Positions 7,077 through 16,542 of a stretch of DNA of 64,000 nt are shown piece after piece. This DNA is from Bryobacteraceae bacterium (GTDB lineage Bacteria; Acidobacteriota; Terriglobia; Bryobacterales; Bryobacteraceae): assembly GCA_026129905.1 (NCBI GenBank), contig JAHCHE010000009.1, forward strand, positions 124,001 through 188,000, read 5' to 3'. Both the position numbers and the translations under genes were made by a program. Below the pieces are notes generated by a model. The model saw nothing but the letters and a program-made list of their open reading frames with translations, did not search any database and was not told where the DNA came from. Numbering within the stretch: the stretch's first letter is position 1; every line of letters begins with the position of its first letter.

Positions 7077-8780
7077 ATGAAGGATCTGAAACGGCTACTC
7101 TCGCAACTGACGCTACGGCAGAAGATCTCGCTGGTAGTGGCAGCCATCGCGGTGGCCGGCGGACTGTATTCGCTGGCCCACTGGAACCGGGAACGGGACT
7201 TTCGTCCGTTGTACACGGGCATGGCGCCGGAAGACGCCGGGGCGGTGGTGGCCCGGCTGAGGGAAGCCGGAGTGCAGTATCGCCTGTCCGACAGCGGAAC
7301 CACCATCCTCGTGCCCTCGGCGGCGGTGGCCGAAACGCGCCTGCAAATGGCTACCTCGGGGTTGCCTCGGAGCGGCCGGATCGGCTTCGAGCTGTTCGAT
7401 CAGAACAATTTCGGCACGACGGACTTCGCCGAACGGGTCAACTATCATCGCGCGCTGGAAGGAGAACTGGAGCGGTCGGTGATGGCCCTGGCGGAGGTGG
7501 AGCGGGCGCGCGTTCACATCACGCTGCCGAAGGAATCGGTGTTTCTCGAGTCGCGCAAACCGGCGAAGGCCAGCGTGCTGGTGAAACTCCGGCCCGCGGC
7601 GAAGCTGTCGCCAGCCAACGTAGTCGCCATCTGCCATCTTCTTTCCAGCGCCGTGGACGGGCTGGAGCCGCAGGCGGTTTCCGTTCTTGACATGCACGGA
7701 AACCTGCTGAACCGCCCGCGATTGAGCGAGCCTCTCAACGGCGTCAAGCCGTCGGAGGCGCACCTGGAATATCGCCAGAGCATCGAACGGGACCTGTTGT
7801 CCAAGATCAACTCGACGCTGGAGCCGCTGCTCGGTCCGGAGGCGTTTCGCGCCAGCGTCAGCGTCGATTGCGACTTCACTTCCGGCGAGCAAAGCGAAGA
7901 GGTCTACGACCCCTCGCGATCGGTGATGGCCAACTCGCAACGGACGGAAGACATCAGCGGGATGGGTGTGACGGCGGGCGTTCCGGGATCGGCGTCGAAC
8001 CTTCCGCGGCCGACGTCGCGGCCAGACGCGGGTTCGCGTGGATACACGCGCAAGACGGAGAACATCGCCTACCAGTCGACGCGCACGGTGCGGCGGGTGC
8101 GGCTGCCGCAGGGCGCGGTGAAGCGGATGTCGGTCTCGCTGCTGGTGGATCACACGGTGCGCTGGCACGGCGCCGGCGAGTCCGCCAAGCGGGTGGTGGA
8201 GGCGCCTTCGCCCGAGAAGCTGAAGGCGATTCGGGAACTGGTGGCGGGCGCCATCGGGCTTCAGAGCGATCGCGGCGATCAGCTTGTGGTCGAAGCGCTA
8301 CCGTTCGAATCCACGGAAAACTGGAGGCCGGAGGAAGCGCCGCCGGCGGCCCCGCCGTTCGCCTATCCGCTGCCGGGCTGGCTCCAGGAGATTCTCAACA
8401 ACGATGCGTTCAAGGGCAAAGCCGCACCCGTCGCAATCGGGGTGGCGGCCGGAGCGTTGCTGCTCCTGGGGGCTTTGGCGCTGATCCTGATGAAGCGGCG
8501 TAAACGGCGGTTGAAGATCGAAGCCACCACAAAAGCTCTCCCGGCGGGCGACGAGGCGGCCCGGGCGGCGAGCGAGGCGGCGGCCAAGCTGAACGACAAG
8601 ATCGCGGAGCAGGCGGCGATCAAAGCGAAGCTGGAACAGGAAGCGTTGCACGCGCTGAAGATACCGGCGGCTACGAAGAAGACCGACGTCCTGGTCAAAC
8701 ACCTCACCGACGAGGCGCGAAAAGATCCGAAAACCATGGCGCAGTTGATCCGCACGTGGCTGCACGAGGAGACGGACTAG
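7077..8780 (+). CDS. fliF: flagellar MS-ring protein FliF
   Basis: 567 residues. Membrane segments lie near residues 16-36 and 452-474, bracketing a large periplasmic ring domain. The ring-building motif region includes FRPLYTGMAPEDAGAVVARL and then NNFGTTDFAERVNYHRALEG, both typical of FliF/SctJ. The cytoplasmic C-terminus after the second segment is the FliG-binding part and ends next to fliG. The N-terminal segment follows a basic stretch. About 100 bases separate it from fliE, with no other gene between them. Confidence 0.95.
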   Translation: MKDLKRLLSQLTLRQKISLVVAAIAVAGGLYSLAHWNRERDFRPLYTGMAPEDAGAVVARLREAGVQYRLSDSGTTILVPSAAVAETRLQMATSGLPRSGRIGFELFDQNNFGTTDFAERVNYHRALEGELERSVMALAEVERARVHITLPKESVFLESRKPAKASVLVKLRPAAKLSPANVVAICHLLSSAVDGLEPQAVSVLDMHGNLLNRPRLSEPLNGVKPSEAHLEYRQSIERDLLSKINSTLEPLLGPEAFRASVSVDCDFTSGEQSEEVYDPSRSVMANSQRTEDISGMGVTAGVPGSASNLPRPTSRPDAGSRGYTRKTENIAYQSTRTVRRVRLPQGAVKRMSVSLLVDHTVRWHGAGESAKRVVEAPSPEKLKAIRELVAGAIGLQSDRGDQLVVEALPFESTENWRPEEAPPAAPPFAYPLPGWLQEILNNDAFKGKAAPVAIGVAAGALLLLGALALILMKRRKRRLKIEATTKALPAGDEAARAASEAAAKLNDKIAEQAAIKAKLEQEALHALKIPAATKKTDVLVKHLTDEARKDPKTMAQLIRTWLHEETD

Positions 8781-8784
8781 AAGC

Positions 8785-9813
8785 ATGATCCGAAACGCCG
8801 CCCCGCAAGACCGGATCCCGGGCCTCCGTAAAGCAGCGACGCTGCTGGTGGTGCTCGGCAAGGACATCAGCGGCGAGGTGATGCGGCATCTGGCCGAGGA
8901 GGAAGTGGAACTCCTCGGCAGAGAGGTCGCGCAGATGGGAACCGTGAGTACCGAGATCGCGGAGAAGGTGCTCGATGAGACGCACCAGATGATGCTGGCG
9001 CACAACTACGTCATCCGGGGAGGCGTCGACTATGCGCGGGAACTGCTGATGCAGGCCTTCGGGCCGGAGCAGGCGCGGAAGCTGATCGACCGGCTGATGA
9101 AGGCGCTCGGCAACGACGCGGCCAGCTTCGACGCTCTGCAGAAAGCCGATCCCCAGCAGTTGGCCAAGTTCATCCACAGCGAGCATCCGCAGACGATCGC
9201 TCTCATCCTGTCCCACCTGAACTCGACCCAGGCGGCGGGCTTGCTGGCGTCGCTGCCGCCGGAGTTGCGGTCCGACGTCGCGATGCGCATGGCGAGCCTC
9301 GAGCAGATCTCGCCGGAGATCATTGCCAAGATCGCTTCCATCATCGGCCAAAAGCTGAAGGCGCTGGGCGAAATCAGCCGGGAGTCCTACGGCGGCGTCC
9401 GGGCCGTAGCGGAGATGATGAACCGGCTCGACTCCGCCACCAGCCGGGATATTCTGCAATCGGTCGAGGAGACCGATCCCGCGCTGGTGGAGACGATCCG
9501 GCACCTGATGTTCGTCTTCGAGGACATGCTGTTGATCAGCCAGGAGGGCATCAAGGAGATCCTGTCGCGCGTGGATCGCAAGCTGCTGACCGTGGCGCTG
9601 AAAGGGACCAGCGACCGGCTGAAAGAACATTTCCTCGCGTGCATGTCGCAGCGTGGCGCCGAGATGCTGCGCGAGGACATGGACGCGCTGGGGCCGATCA
9701 AGATCAAGGAAGTGGAGGCCGCCCAGCAACAGATCATCGCCATTGTCCGGCAGTTGGAATCCGAAGGCGTGATCAGCCTGAAAGGCGCCGTGGGCGAGCA
9801 GTATGTTGTCTAA
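8785..9813 (+). CDS. fliG: flagellar motor switch protein FliG
   Basis: 342 residues, normal length. The N-terminal FliF-binding domain begins GLRKAATLLVVLGKDISGEV. The middle armadillo domain contains the EHPQTIALILSHL motif (around residues 132-144), and the C-terminal torque domain has the charged helix near ALKGTSDRLKEHFLACMSQR. FliG couples stator proton or sodium flow to rotation. It starts four bases after fliF and overlaps fliH by eleven bases, so the operon is tightly coupled. Confidence 0.95.
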   Translation: MIRNAAPQDRIPGLRKAATLLVVLGKDISGEVMRHLAEEEVELLGREVAQMGTVSTEIAEKVLDETHQMMLAHNYVIRGGVDYARELLMQAFGPEQARKLIDRLMKALGNDAASFDALQKADPQQLAKFIHSEHPQTIALILSHLNSTQAAGLLASLPPELRSDVAMRMASLEQISPEIIAKIASIIGQKLKALGEISRESYGGVRAVAEMMNRLDSATSRDILQSVEETDPALVETIRHLMFVFEDMLLISQEGIKEILSRVDRKLLTVALKGTSDRLKEHFLACMSQRGAEMLREDMDALGPIKIKEVEAAQQQIIAIVRQLESEGVISLKGAVGEQYVV

Positions 9814-10471
9814 GATCCTCGACGGAGGCGACGCCAGGAACGCCGAGCCGATCGCCTGGCGCAAGATCGGCAAAGATGCGGCGGGCGCGCCCGCGCCCGG
9901 CGGAGGAGGGGGGCAGAAAGCTCCCGACGCTGCCGCCCTGGAGGCCCGCGTCGCCCAGTTGCAGGCGGAAATCGCCACCCGCGAGGCCCAGGCCAAGCGG
10001 GCGGGCTTCCAGGAAGGCGAAGCCGCGGCGCGGAAGAACCTGGAGGCCCCGTACCGCCAGGCGGTCGCCCAACTCGCCGCGCAGGCCGGCGAACTGGCCG
10101 GTCTCAAGAAACGCGTCCGGCGGGAAGCCGAGGAAGATCTCGTCAAACTTGCCGTGGCGATCGCGCGCCGCATTCTGAGGCGGGAGCTTTCCGCCGATCC
10201 GGAAGCCATCCTGGGCCTGGTGAAGGCGGCGCTTGGGCGGGTGGAAGCGAGGGAGATTCTGCGCGTCCGCATTCACCCCGAGGATGCCCGGACGCTTCAG
10301 GCGTGCCTCGCCGAGTTGCGGCTGGATCGCGTGGACGTGGCGCCGGACCCCAAGCTGGGGAGGGGGGCGTTCGTTATCGAGACCATGCGCGGCGATCTCG
10401 ATGCGTCGATTGAAACTCAGCTCCAGGAAATCGAGCGCGGCTTCGCCGACATCGTTCGGAGGCAGCCGTGA
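9803..10471 (+). CDS. fliH: flagellar export ATPase regulator FliH
   Basis: 222 residues. It has the usual plan: a variable N-terminus, an Ala/Glu/Gln-rich helical stretch (about residues 45-110) predicted to be coiled coil, and a conserved C-terminal domain including DLVKLAVAIARRILRRELSA and the G-R-G-x-F-V-I-E-T-x-x-G-D-L-D-A-S end shared with V-ATPase subunit E and SctL. FliH binds FliI as a dimer and holds the ATPase at the export gate. The start lies inside fliG, and the stop overlaps the GTG of fliI. Confidence 0.9.
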   Translation: MLSKILDGGDARNAEPIAWRKIGKDAAGAPAPGGGGGQKAPDAAALEARVAQLQAEIATREAQAKRAGFQEGEAAARKNLEAPYRQAVAQLAAQAGELAGLKKRVRREAEEDLVKLAVAIARRILRRELSADPEAILGLVKAALGRVEAREILRVRIHPEDARTLQACLAELRLDRVDVAPDPKLGRGAFVIETMRGDLDASIETQLQEIERGFADIVRRQP

Positions 10472-11826
10472 ACGCCGACCGCTGGGACGTGAAGCCGTAC
10501 CTGGAGTCGCTGACTGCGGGCGAGCCGGTGCGCTGGGTCGGGAAAGTAACTAACATTGTCGGACTGCTCGTCGAGAGCGCGGGGCCGGCGGCGGCGATCG
10601 GCGATTTTTGCGAGATCCGGACCGCCGGCGGCCGCCCAATACGCACGCAAGTGATCGGGTTCCGGGAAGGCCGGGTGTTGTCGATGCCGCTGGAGGAGAC
10701 CGACGGGCTTCAGGCGGGCGACCCGGTGGTGGCCCGGCGCGAAGATGCGCGCATCACGGTGGGACCCGGTTTGCTCGGCCGCGTGCTGGACGGCTTCGGC
10801 CGCCCGATGGACCGGGCTGAGCCGGTGGCCGGCGCCGAATCGTACGACCTATACAAGGCAGCCCCGGGGCCTCTGGAGCGCGAGCCCATCAAGGAGCCGC
10901 TGACCACCGGCGTCCGCGTCATCGACAGCCTCCTGCCCTGCGGGAAAGGTCAAAGGATCGGGATCTTCGGCGGCAGCGGCGTCGGCAAGAGCACGCTGCT
11001 CGGCGCCATGGCCAAACACAGCGGGGCGGCGGTCAATGTGATCGCGCTCGTCGGCGAGCGCAATCGCGAGGTTCGGGAGTTCATCGAACACGAACTCGGC
11101 CGGGACGGTCTCACCCGCTCGGTGGTCGTCGTCGCCACGTCGGACCGGCCGGCGCCGCTGCGGCTCCGCGCCTGTTTCGTGGCGCTGGCGGTCTCGGAGT
11201 ACTTTCGCGACCAGGGCAAGGACGTGCTGCTGGTGATGGACTCGGTCACCCGGCTGGCCATGGCGCAACGAGAAATCGGGCTGGCCGCCGGAGAGCCGCC
11301 GAGCCAGAAGGGCTACACGCCGTCCGTGTTCAACCTCCTCCCGAAGATTTTCGAGCGCGCGGGCAAGTTCGCGCGTGGATCCATCACCGGCTTCTTCACG
11401 GTGCTGGTGGAGGGCGACGACTTCAACGAGCCGATCTGCGACGCGGTGCGCGCCATCCTCGACGGCCACATCGTGCTGTCGCGGGACCTCGGAGCGGCCG
11501 GCCACTACCCGGCCATCGACGTGCTCAATTCGGTCAGCCGGCTGGCCAGCCGCGTCTCCACCAAGGAGCAAATGGGGGCGGCGCAGAAGATCCGGGAAGC
11601 GATGGCCGTCTACCATCGTTCCGAAGATCTCATTAACCTCGGCGCGTACGCGGCGGGCTCCAATCCGCAACTGGATCTCGCCATCCAACTCAGGCCGAGA
11701 CTGCTTGAATTTCTGCGCCAGAAGCCGGAGGAGAAAAGCCCGATCGGCGACACGCTGAAACAGTTGCTCGCGCTGGCTTCCGGCGCGGCGTCCCAAGCCG
11801 CCCCAACCGGAGCCAAGCGGGCGTGA
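10468..11826 (+). CDS. fliI: flagellum-specific ATP synthase / export ATPase FliI
   Basis: 452 residues from a GTG that overlaps the fliH stop (GTGA). Walker A is GIFGGSGVGKST at about residues 166-177, the Walker B strand is DVLLVMDSVTR, and the family tag GEPPSQKGYTPSVF follows. The order of N-terminal beta-barrel, nucleotide domain and C-terminal helical domain matches F1-beta-like type III export ATPases. It drives unfolding and export of flagellar subunits at the cytoplasmic face. Neighbours fliH and fliJ exclude a non-flagellar type III system in this context. Confidence 0.95.
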   Translation: MNADRWDVKPYLESLTAGEPVRWVGKVTNIVGLLVESAGPAAAIGDFCEIRTAGGRPIRTQVIGFREGRVLSMPLEETDGLQAGDPVVARREDARITVGPGLLGRVLDGFGRPMDRAEPVAGAESYDLYKAAPGPLEREPIKEPLTTGVRVIDSLLPCGKGQRIGIFGGSGVGKSTLLGAMAKHSGAAVNVIALVGERNREVREFIEHELGRDGLTRSVVVVATSDRPAPLRLRACFVALAVSEYFRDQGKDVLLVMDSVTRLAMAQREIGLAAGEPPSQKGYTPSVFNLLPKIFERAGKFARGSITGFFTVLVEGDDFNEPICDAVRAILDGHIVLSRDLGAAGHYPAIDVLNSVSRLASRVSTKEQMGAAQKIREAMAVYHRSEDLINLGAYAAGSNPQLDLAIQLRPRLLEFLRQKPEEKSPIGDTLKQLLALASGAASQAAPTGAKRA

Positions 11827-12272
11827 AACGCTTTACGTTCCCGTTGGAACGCGTCCGGCTTTGGCGGAAGACCCAGATCGATATCGAATACGCCAAGCTC
11901 CAGGAACTGTTCGCAGAATTGCGCCGGCTGGAGTGCGAGGTGGCGGATCTTCATCAGACCGAACAGGGGGCGCGGAAGGCGTTGCTGGCCCACGCGGTCG
12001 CCAGGCAGCCCCTGGAAGGCGCGGAACTCGAACGTCTCGACGATTTCCATCTCTACGCCAGGCAGCAGGACGGACTCCTTGCCCGCAACAAGGAAGCGTT
12101 GCTCGGGCGCATCGCGGCCCAGCGCGAGCGGCTGATCGAAGCGCGGCGCAAGCTCAGTCTGCTCGACAAGCTGAAGGAACGCGCCAGCGATCAGTGGCAG
12201 CGGGAGTTCGAAAAGGAAATTGAAACCCTCGCATCGGAGCAATTCGTCGCCCGCTGGAAGGGCAGCGAGTAG
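11823..12272 (+). CDS. fliJ: flagellar export protein FliJ
   Basis: 149 residues from a GTG overlapping the fliI stop. Starting with KRFTFPLERVRLWRKTQIDI it has the F-x-F-x-L-x-x-V-L opening typical of FliJ. Almost the whole protein is charged heptad-like sequence predicted to form a two-helix coiled coil. FliJ is the central-stalk-like partner of FliI. Sequence conservation in this family is low, so the call rests on length, fold and position. No further flagellar genes follow. Confidence 0.85.
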   Translation: MKRFTFPLERVRLWRKTQIDIEYAKLQELFAELRRLECEVADLHQTEQGARKALLAHAVARQPLEGAELERLDDFHLYARQQDGLLARNKEALLGRIAAQRERLIEARRKLSLLDKLKERASDQWQREFEKEIETLASEQFVARWKGSE

Positions 12273-12446
12273 CCGCAGCCCGGCCCGCCCTAACTCCCTG
12301 ACGGTCCGTGAGACCCGCTTGCCTGGCCGCACTGGCCGCGCCTGGCCGCAAGGGAGTCTTTGCTTTCCGCCCGATTTCTGGTAACTTCTTTGAAGACCTC
12401 TGGGAAGCCTCTGGTCACGAAATCTCTCGATGTTGGAACAAGCGGA

Positions 12447-12917
12447 ATGCAACAAAGGATTCGTGTCACCATCAACGGCAAGCCTCACGAAGCGGACGTC
12501 GAGCCGCGGCTGCTGTTGATTCACTACCTCCGCGATGTCGCCGGCCTGAAGGGGCCGCACATCGGCTGCGAGACTTCGATTTGCGGCGCCTGCACGGTGG
12601 AACTGGACGGCAAGGCGGTCAAGGCCTGCTCGATGTTCGCCGTGCAAGCCGACGGGCGCGAAGTGCTCACCGTCGAAGGGCTGGCGGCGAATGGAACCCT
12701 CCACCCGGTCCAGGAAGCCTTCTGGAACGAGCACGCCCTGCAGTGCGGCTACTGCACGCCGGGCATGATTATGGCGGCCAAACAATTGCTGGCGCGGAAC
12801 CCGAATCCCACCGACTCGGAGGTGCGGCGCGGCCTCGAAGGCAATCTCTGCCGCTGCACCGGGTACCAGCACATCGTCAACGCGGTGCGCGCCGCCGCCT
12901 CGGGAATGGGGGATTAG
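12447..12917 (+). CDS. molybdenum hydroxylase small subunit, [2Fe-2S]-binding (CoxS/XdhC-type)
   Basis: 156 residues from the ATG at 12447; an upstream in-frame start would add only unconserved sequence. Two Fe-S cluster motifs are complete: a plant-ferredoxin type [12 protein letters not shown] with a later K-A-C, and the second C-x2-C ... C-x-C set in [10 protein letters not shown] and [13 protein letters not shown]. The subunit passes electrons from the molybdenum site to FAD. It is first in an operon with the Mo and FAD subunits, and the next gene starts four bases after its stop. Confidence 0.93.
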   Translation: MQQRIRVTINGKPHEADVEPRLLLIHYLRDVAGLKGPHIGCETSICGACTVELDGKAVKACSMFAVQADGREVLTVEGLAANGTLHPVQEAFWNEHALQCGYCTPGMIMAAKQLLARNPNPTDSEVRRGLEGNLCRCTGYQHIVNAVRAAASGMGD

Positions 12918-12920
12918 GCG

Positions 12921-15254
12921 ATGGCAACTACCGCGTCAAGAACCGAACCGCTGGTCGGCAAGGGAATCCGCCGCCAGGAAGATCCCCGGCTGATCACCGG
13001 AACCGCCGCATACGTGGACGACATCGAAATGCCCGGCATGCATTACGCGGCGATCGTCCGCAGCCCTCACGCCGCCGCGCGGATCCGCGGCGTCAACGTT
13101 AAGCCGGCGCTCGATCATCCCGGCGTGGTCGCCGTTTTCACGGGCGCGGACGTCAGAGGCGTCGGGCCGGTGCCCTGCGCCGCCGCGCTTCCGGGTTTGC
13201 GCGTTCCGGTCCATTCGGTGCTCGCCACCGATCGCGCGTACTACTGCGGTCACGCCGTCGCGGTGGTCGTCGCCACGGACCGCTATCTCGCGCGCGACGC
13301 GGCGGACCTCGTCGAAGTGGAGTACGAACCCACCGCTGCCGTCTCCGATCCGGAAAAAGCCCTCCAGCCGGGCGCGCCGCCGGTGCACCCGGAGTGGCCC
13401 GACAACGTCGCCTTCACCCACCATCACGACGGAGGGGAAGTGGACAAGGCGTTCGCCGAGGCCGACGTCGTCGTCCGGAAGCGCATCGTCAGCCAGCGCC
13501 TCATCCCCACCGCCATTGAGCCGCGAGGCGTCATCGCAAGCTGGAACTCCGGCGAGAAGACGATCACGCTGTATACATCGACGCAGATCCCGCACCTGGT
13601 GCGCTCGCTCGTCGCGGGCATGTTGGGAATCGGGGAGAACCGCCTGCGGGTGATCGCGCCCGAAGTGGGCGGCGGCTTCGGCAGCAAGCTCAACGTGTAC
13701 GCCGAGGAAGCCCTGATGGGTTTCGTCTCGATGAAGATCGGCAAGCCCGTGAAGTGGATCGAATCGCGGCGCGAGAACTACCTGACCACGATCCACGGCC
13801 GCGGGCACGTCGATTTCTACGAACTCGCGGCCCGGCGCGACGGCACCATGCTGGGCATGAAGCTCAAGATCATCCAGGATTGCGGCGCCTACCACCAGTT
13901 GCTGACGCCGGCCATTCCCACGCTGTCGGTCCTGATGGCGCCGGGCATCTACCGGTTTCGCAACGTGCGGGCGGAGATCGTCGGCGCCTTCACCAACTGC
14001 GTTCCCACCGACGCCTACCGCGGCGCAGGGCGGCCCGAGGCCACCCACGGCATCGAACGGATGGTGGACGTGCTCGCGACCGAGCTCACGATGGACCCGG
14101 CGGAAATCCGGTTCAAGAACTTCGTGCGGGAAGACGAGTTCCCGTTCCAGACCGGAACAGGGCTGGCGTACGACAGCGGCAATTACGCGCTTCCGCTGCG
14201 CAACGCGATGGAGATCGTCGGCTACAAAAGCCTTCGGGAGGAGCAGCGGATCTCGCGGGGCGAAGGCCGCCTGATGGGAATCGGCATCTCCACGTACGGC
14301 GAAATCTGCGGCATGGGCCCGTCCAGCGCGATGCCCGCCGGCGGGTGGGAGAGCGGAACGGTTCGCGTCGAGCCTTCGGGCAAAGTCACCGTCCTCACCG
14401 GCGTCTCCCCGCACGGACAAGGCGAGGAGACCACCTTCGCGCAGATCGTGGCGGACGAACTCGGCGTCGGCCTCGACGATATCACCGTCCTGCACGGCGA
14501 TACCTCGGCGGTCCAGTACGGCATCGGCACGTTCGGCAGCCGCGGCACGGCGGTGGGCGGCGCCGCCGTCTACTTCGCGGTCCAGGACATTAAGGCCAAA
14601 CTCAAGAAGTTCGGCGCCACAATGCTCGACAGCGACGACGTCTCGCTGTCGGCCGGCGACTGCGTCTGCAACAAGACCGGGAAGCGGGTCGGTTTCGGCG
14701 AGATTGCCGCGGCGGCATACCGCGGGTTGAAGATCCCGCCCGGCGGCGAGCCGGGCCTGGTCGCCACGCGCTACTTCGAGCCCTCGAACTTCACCTATCC
14801 GTTCGGCGCGCACATCGCGGTGACGCAGGTGGACCCGGACACGGGCGCCGTCGAGATCACCCGCTACATCGCCGTCGACGATTGCGGCCGGATCATCAAC
14901 CCGCTGCTGGTGGCCGGCCAAGTGCACGGAGGCATCGTTCAGGCGATCGGCCAGGCCTTGTACGAGCATGGGGTGTACGACGAGGACGGCCAGCTCATCA
15001 CCGGGGAACTGATGGACTACGCGGTCCCCAAGGCGACCATGGTCCCGTGGATGGAGTGCAGCAACACCGAGACTCCGTCTCCCGTTAATCCGCTGGGCGT
15101 AAAGGGCGTCGGGGAGGCCGGCACCATCGGATGCTCCCCGGCCGTCGTCAACTCGGTGGTGGACGCGCTCTCGCACCGGGGCGTCACCCATATCGACATG
15201 CCGCTGACGCCCGAAAAAATCTGGCGGATTCTCCAGGAAGGAGGCAAACAATGA
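12921..15254 (+). CDS. molybdenum hydroxylase large subunit (CoxL form II / aldehyde or aromatic dehydrogenase type)
   Basis: 777 residues, normal for the molybdopterin-binding subunit. It opens with VGKGIRRQEDPRLITGTAAY, has the Mo-cofactor Gly-rich loop PEVGGGFGSKLN and the active-site loop AYRGAGRPE, and ends with GVGEAGTIG holding the catalytic Glu. True form I CO dehydrogenases carry AYxCSFR in the loop. AYRGAGR marks form II or related hydroxylases whose substrates are mostly unknown. CO oxidation should therefore not be assumed. It overlaps the FAD-subunit gene by four bases. Confidence 0.92.
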   Translation: MATTASRTEPLVGKGIRRQEDPRLITGTAAYVDDIEMPGMHYAAIVRSPHAAARIRGVNVKPALDHPGVVAVFTGADVRGVGPVPCAAALPGLRVPVHSVLATDRAYYCGHAVAVVVATDRYLARDAADLVEVEYEPTAAVSDPEKALQPGAPPVHPEWPDNVAFTHHHDGGEVDKAFAEADVVVRKRIVSQRLIPTAIEPRGVIASWNSGEKTITLYTSTQIPHLVRSLVAGMLGIGENRLRVIAPEVGGGFGSKLNVYAEEALMGFVSMKIGKPVKWIESRRENYLTTIHGRGHVDFYELAARRDGTMLGMKLKIIQDCGAYHQLLTPAIPTLSVLMAPGIYRFRNVRAEIVGAFTNCVPTDAYRGAGRPEATHGIERMVDVLATELTMDPAEIRFKNFVREDEFPFQTGTGLAYDSGNYALPLRNAMEIVGYKSLREEQRISRGEGRLMGIGISTYGEICGMGPSSAMPAGGWESGTVRVEPSGKVTVLTGVSPHGQGEETTFAQIVADELGVGLDDITVLHGDTSAVQYGIGTFGSRGTAVGGAAVYFAVQDIKAKLKKFGATMLDSDDVSLSAGDCVCNKTGKRVGFGEIAAAAYRGLKIPPGGEPGLVATRYFEPSNFTYPFGAHIAVTQVDPDTGAVEITRYIAVDDCGRIINPLLVAGQVHGGIVQAIGQALYEHGVYDEDGQLITGELMDYAVPKATMVPWMECSNTETPSPVNPLGVKGVGEAGTIGCSPAVVNSVVDALSHRGVTHIDMPLTPEKIWRILQEGGKQ

Positions 15255-16108
15255 TTCCGAACCCGTTCTCGTACGCGGCGCCGGAAAGCCTGCAAGAAGC
15301 GCTGGAGCTTCTCGCCGGCGATGGCGCCAGGGTGATCGCCGGAGGCATGAGCCTCGTTCCGCTGATGAAGCTGCGGCTGGCCGCTCCGGAACTCCTGGTG
15401 GACCTGCGAAAAGTGCGCGAGTTGAATTTCATCCGCGAGGATGAAGGATCGATCCGAATCGGCGCGATGGCCACGCACTTCGACCTGGAATCGTCGGCGC
15501 TGCTGCACGCGCGGTGTCCACTGCTGGCCGAAACGGCGTCGCACATCGGCGACGTCCAGGTGCGGAACATCGGCACGCTCGGGGGCAGCCTCGCGCACGC
15601 GGACCCCGCGGCGGACTATCCGGCGGCGCTGGCGGCGCTCGACGCGCGCGTTCGACTGGTGGGCAAGTCGTCCGAGCGAACATTGGCGTTCGAGGATTTC
15701 CTCCTCGACACGTTCGCCACCGCGCTGGAGCCGGGCGAAATTCTGGCCGAGGTCATCGTTCCCGCGCAGGGGAAAGGCGTGAAATCCAACTACCAGAAGA
15801 TGGCGCACCCCGCGTCGGGCTTCGCGGTGGTCGGCGCGGCGGCGGTGGTGGAGCGCTCCAACGGCAACGCCGGCATGGTGCGGCTGGGCATTACCGGCCT
15901 GGCGTCCAAGGGCTTCCGCGCGCGCAACGTGGAGGCGATGCTCGAAGGGCAGGAGCTTTCCGAGCCGGCGATCCGCAAGGCCGCCGCCGCGGTCGCCGAC
16001 GGCGTCGAGGCGAACTCGGACCTGCACGCCTCGGCGGAGTACCGGAAACAGATGGCGGCCGTGTATGCCCGGCGGGCGCTGTTGGCCGCGCTGGAGCAAT
16101 CCCGTTGA
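15251..16108 (+). CDS. molybdenum hydroxylase medium subunit, FAD-binding (CoxM-type)
   Basis: 285 residues from the ATG that overlaps the large-subunit stop (ATGA). The N-terminal half carries the two FAD-binding motifs of this family, here AGGMSLVPLMKLR (usual A-G-G-Q-S-L) and NIGTLGGSLAHADPAADYPA. The C-terminal half is the CO-dehydrogenase flavoprotein C-terminal domain. It transfers electrons from the Fe-S subunit to an acceptor. It is third in the operon and overlaps the CoxG-like gene. Confidence 0.92.
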   Translation: MIPNPFSYAAPESLQEALELLAGDGARVIAGGMSLVPLMKLRLAAPELLVDLRKVRELNFIREDEGSIRIGAMATHFDLESSALLHARCPLLAETASHIGDVQVRNIGTLGGSLAHADPAADYPAALAALDARVRLVGKSSERTLAFEDFLLDTFATALEPGEILAEVIVPAQGKGVKSNYQKMAHPASGFAVVGAAAVVERSNGNAGMVRLGITGLASKGFRARNVEAMLEGQELSEPAIRKAAAAVADGVEANSDLHASAEYRKQMAAVYARRALLAALEQSR

Positions 16109-16542
16109 AGGTGGCCGGAGCGCACGCGGTAACCACCGACCAGGAGCGGCTCTACGCGCTCCTGCAGAATCCGGAAGTGCTGGCCCGCTGCATGCCGGGG
16201 TGCGACAGCCTGGTTCGCACCGGGCCGGACACCTACCAGATGCGGATGAAGTTGGTGATGGCCAGCATCAGCGGCCTCTTTGACGGTACCGTGCGCATCG
16301 AGGATCAGAATCCGCCGGACAGCTTTCGCCTCGTGGTGGAGGGCCGCGGCAAAATCGGCTTCCTCAAAGGCGACGGCCTGCTTCGCCTCATCCCGAACGG
16401 CGGCTCCACCGAAGTGGCGTACGACGGCGAGGTGCACGCGGGCGGCACCATCGCCAACGTCGGCCAGCGCCTCATGGACACCACCGCCCGGATGATTATC
16501 AAGCGGTTCTTCGACAAGCTGTCGAAGGAGGCCGCTCAGTAG
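16105..16542 (+). CDS. CoxG-like SRPBCC-fold protein
   Basis: 145 residues if the TTG at 16105, overlapping the previous stop as TTGA, is the start; this places K-V-A-G at the usual M-K-x-x-G position. A GTG at 16111 is the alternative. The protein has the SRPBCC helix-grip features ERLYALLQNPEVLARCMPGC and the later FFDKLSKE tail helix. CoxG proteins are linked to membrane anchoring or maturation of CO dehydrogenase-type enzymes, possibly by binding a quinone. It ends seven bases inside the convergent dehydrogenase gene. Confidence 0.8.
   Translation: MKVAGAHAVTTDQERLYALLQNPEVLARCMPGCDSLVRTGPDTYQMRMKLVMASISGLFDGTVRIEDQNPPDSFRLVVEGRGKIGFLKGDGLLRLIPNGGSTEVAYDGEVHAGGTIANVGQRLMDTTARMIIKRFFDKLSKEAAQ

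Noticed and set aside
12936-15251. Long open frame of about 770 codons on the minus strand
   Set aside because: It lies exactly opposite the molybdenum hydroxylase large subunit. High GC in codon third positions keeps the antisense frame open, and no family motif appears in it.
12447-16542. Calling the operon aerobic CO dehydrogenase (coxSLMG)
   Set aside because: The active-site loop is AYRGAGR, not the form I sequence, so substrate identity would be overclaimed.
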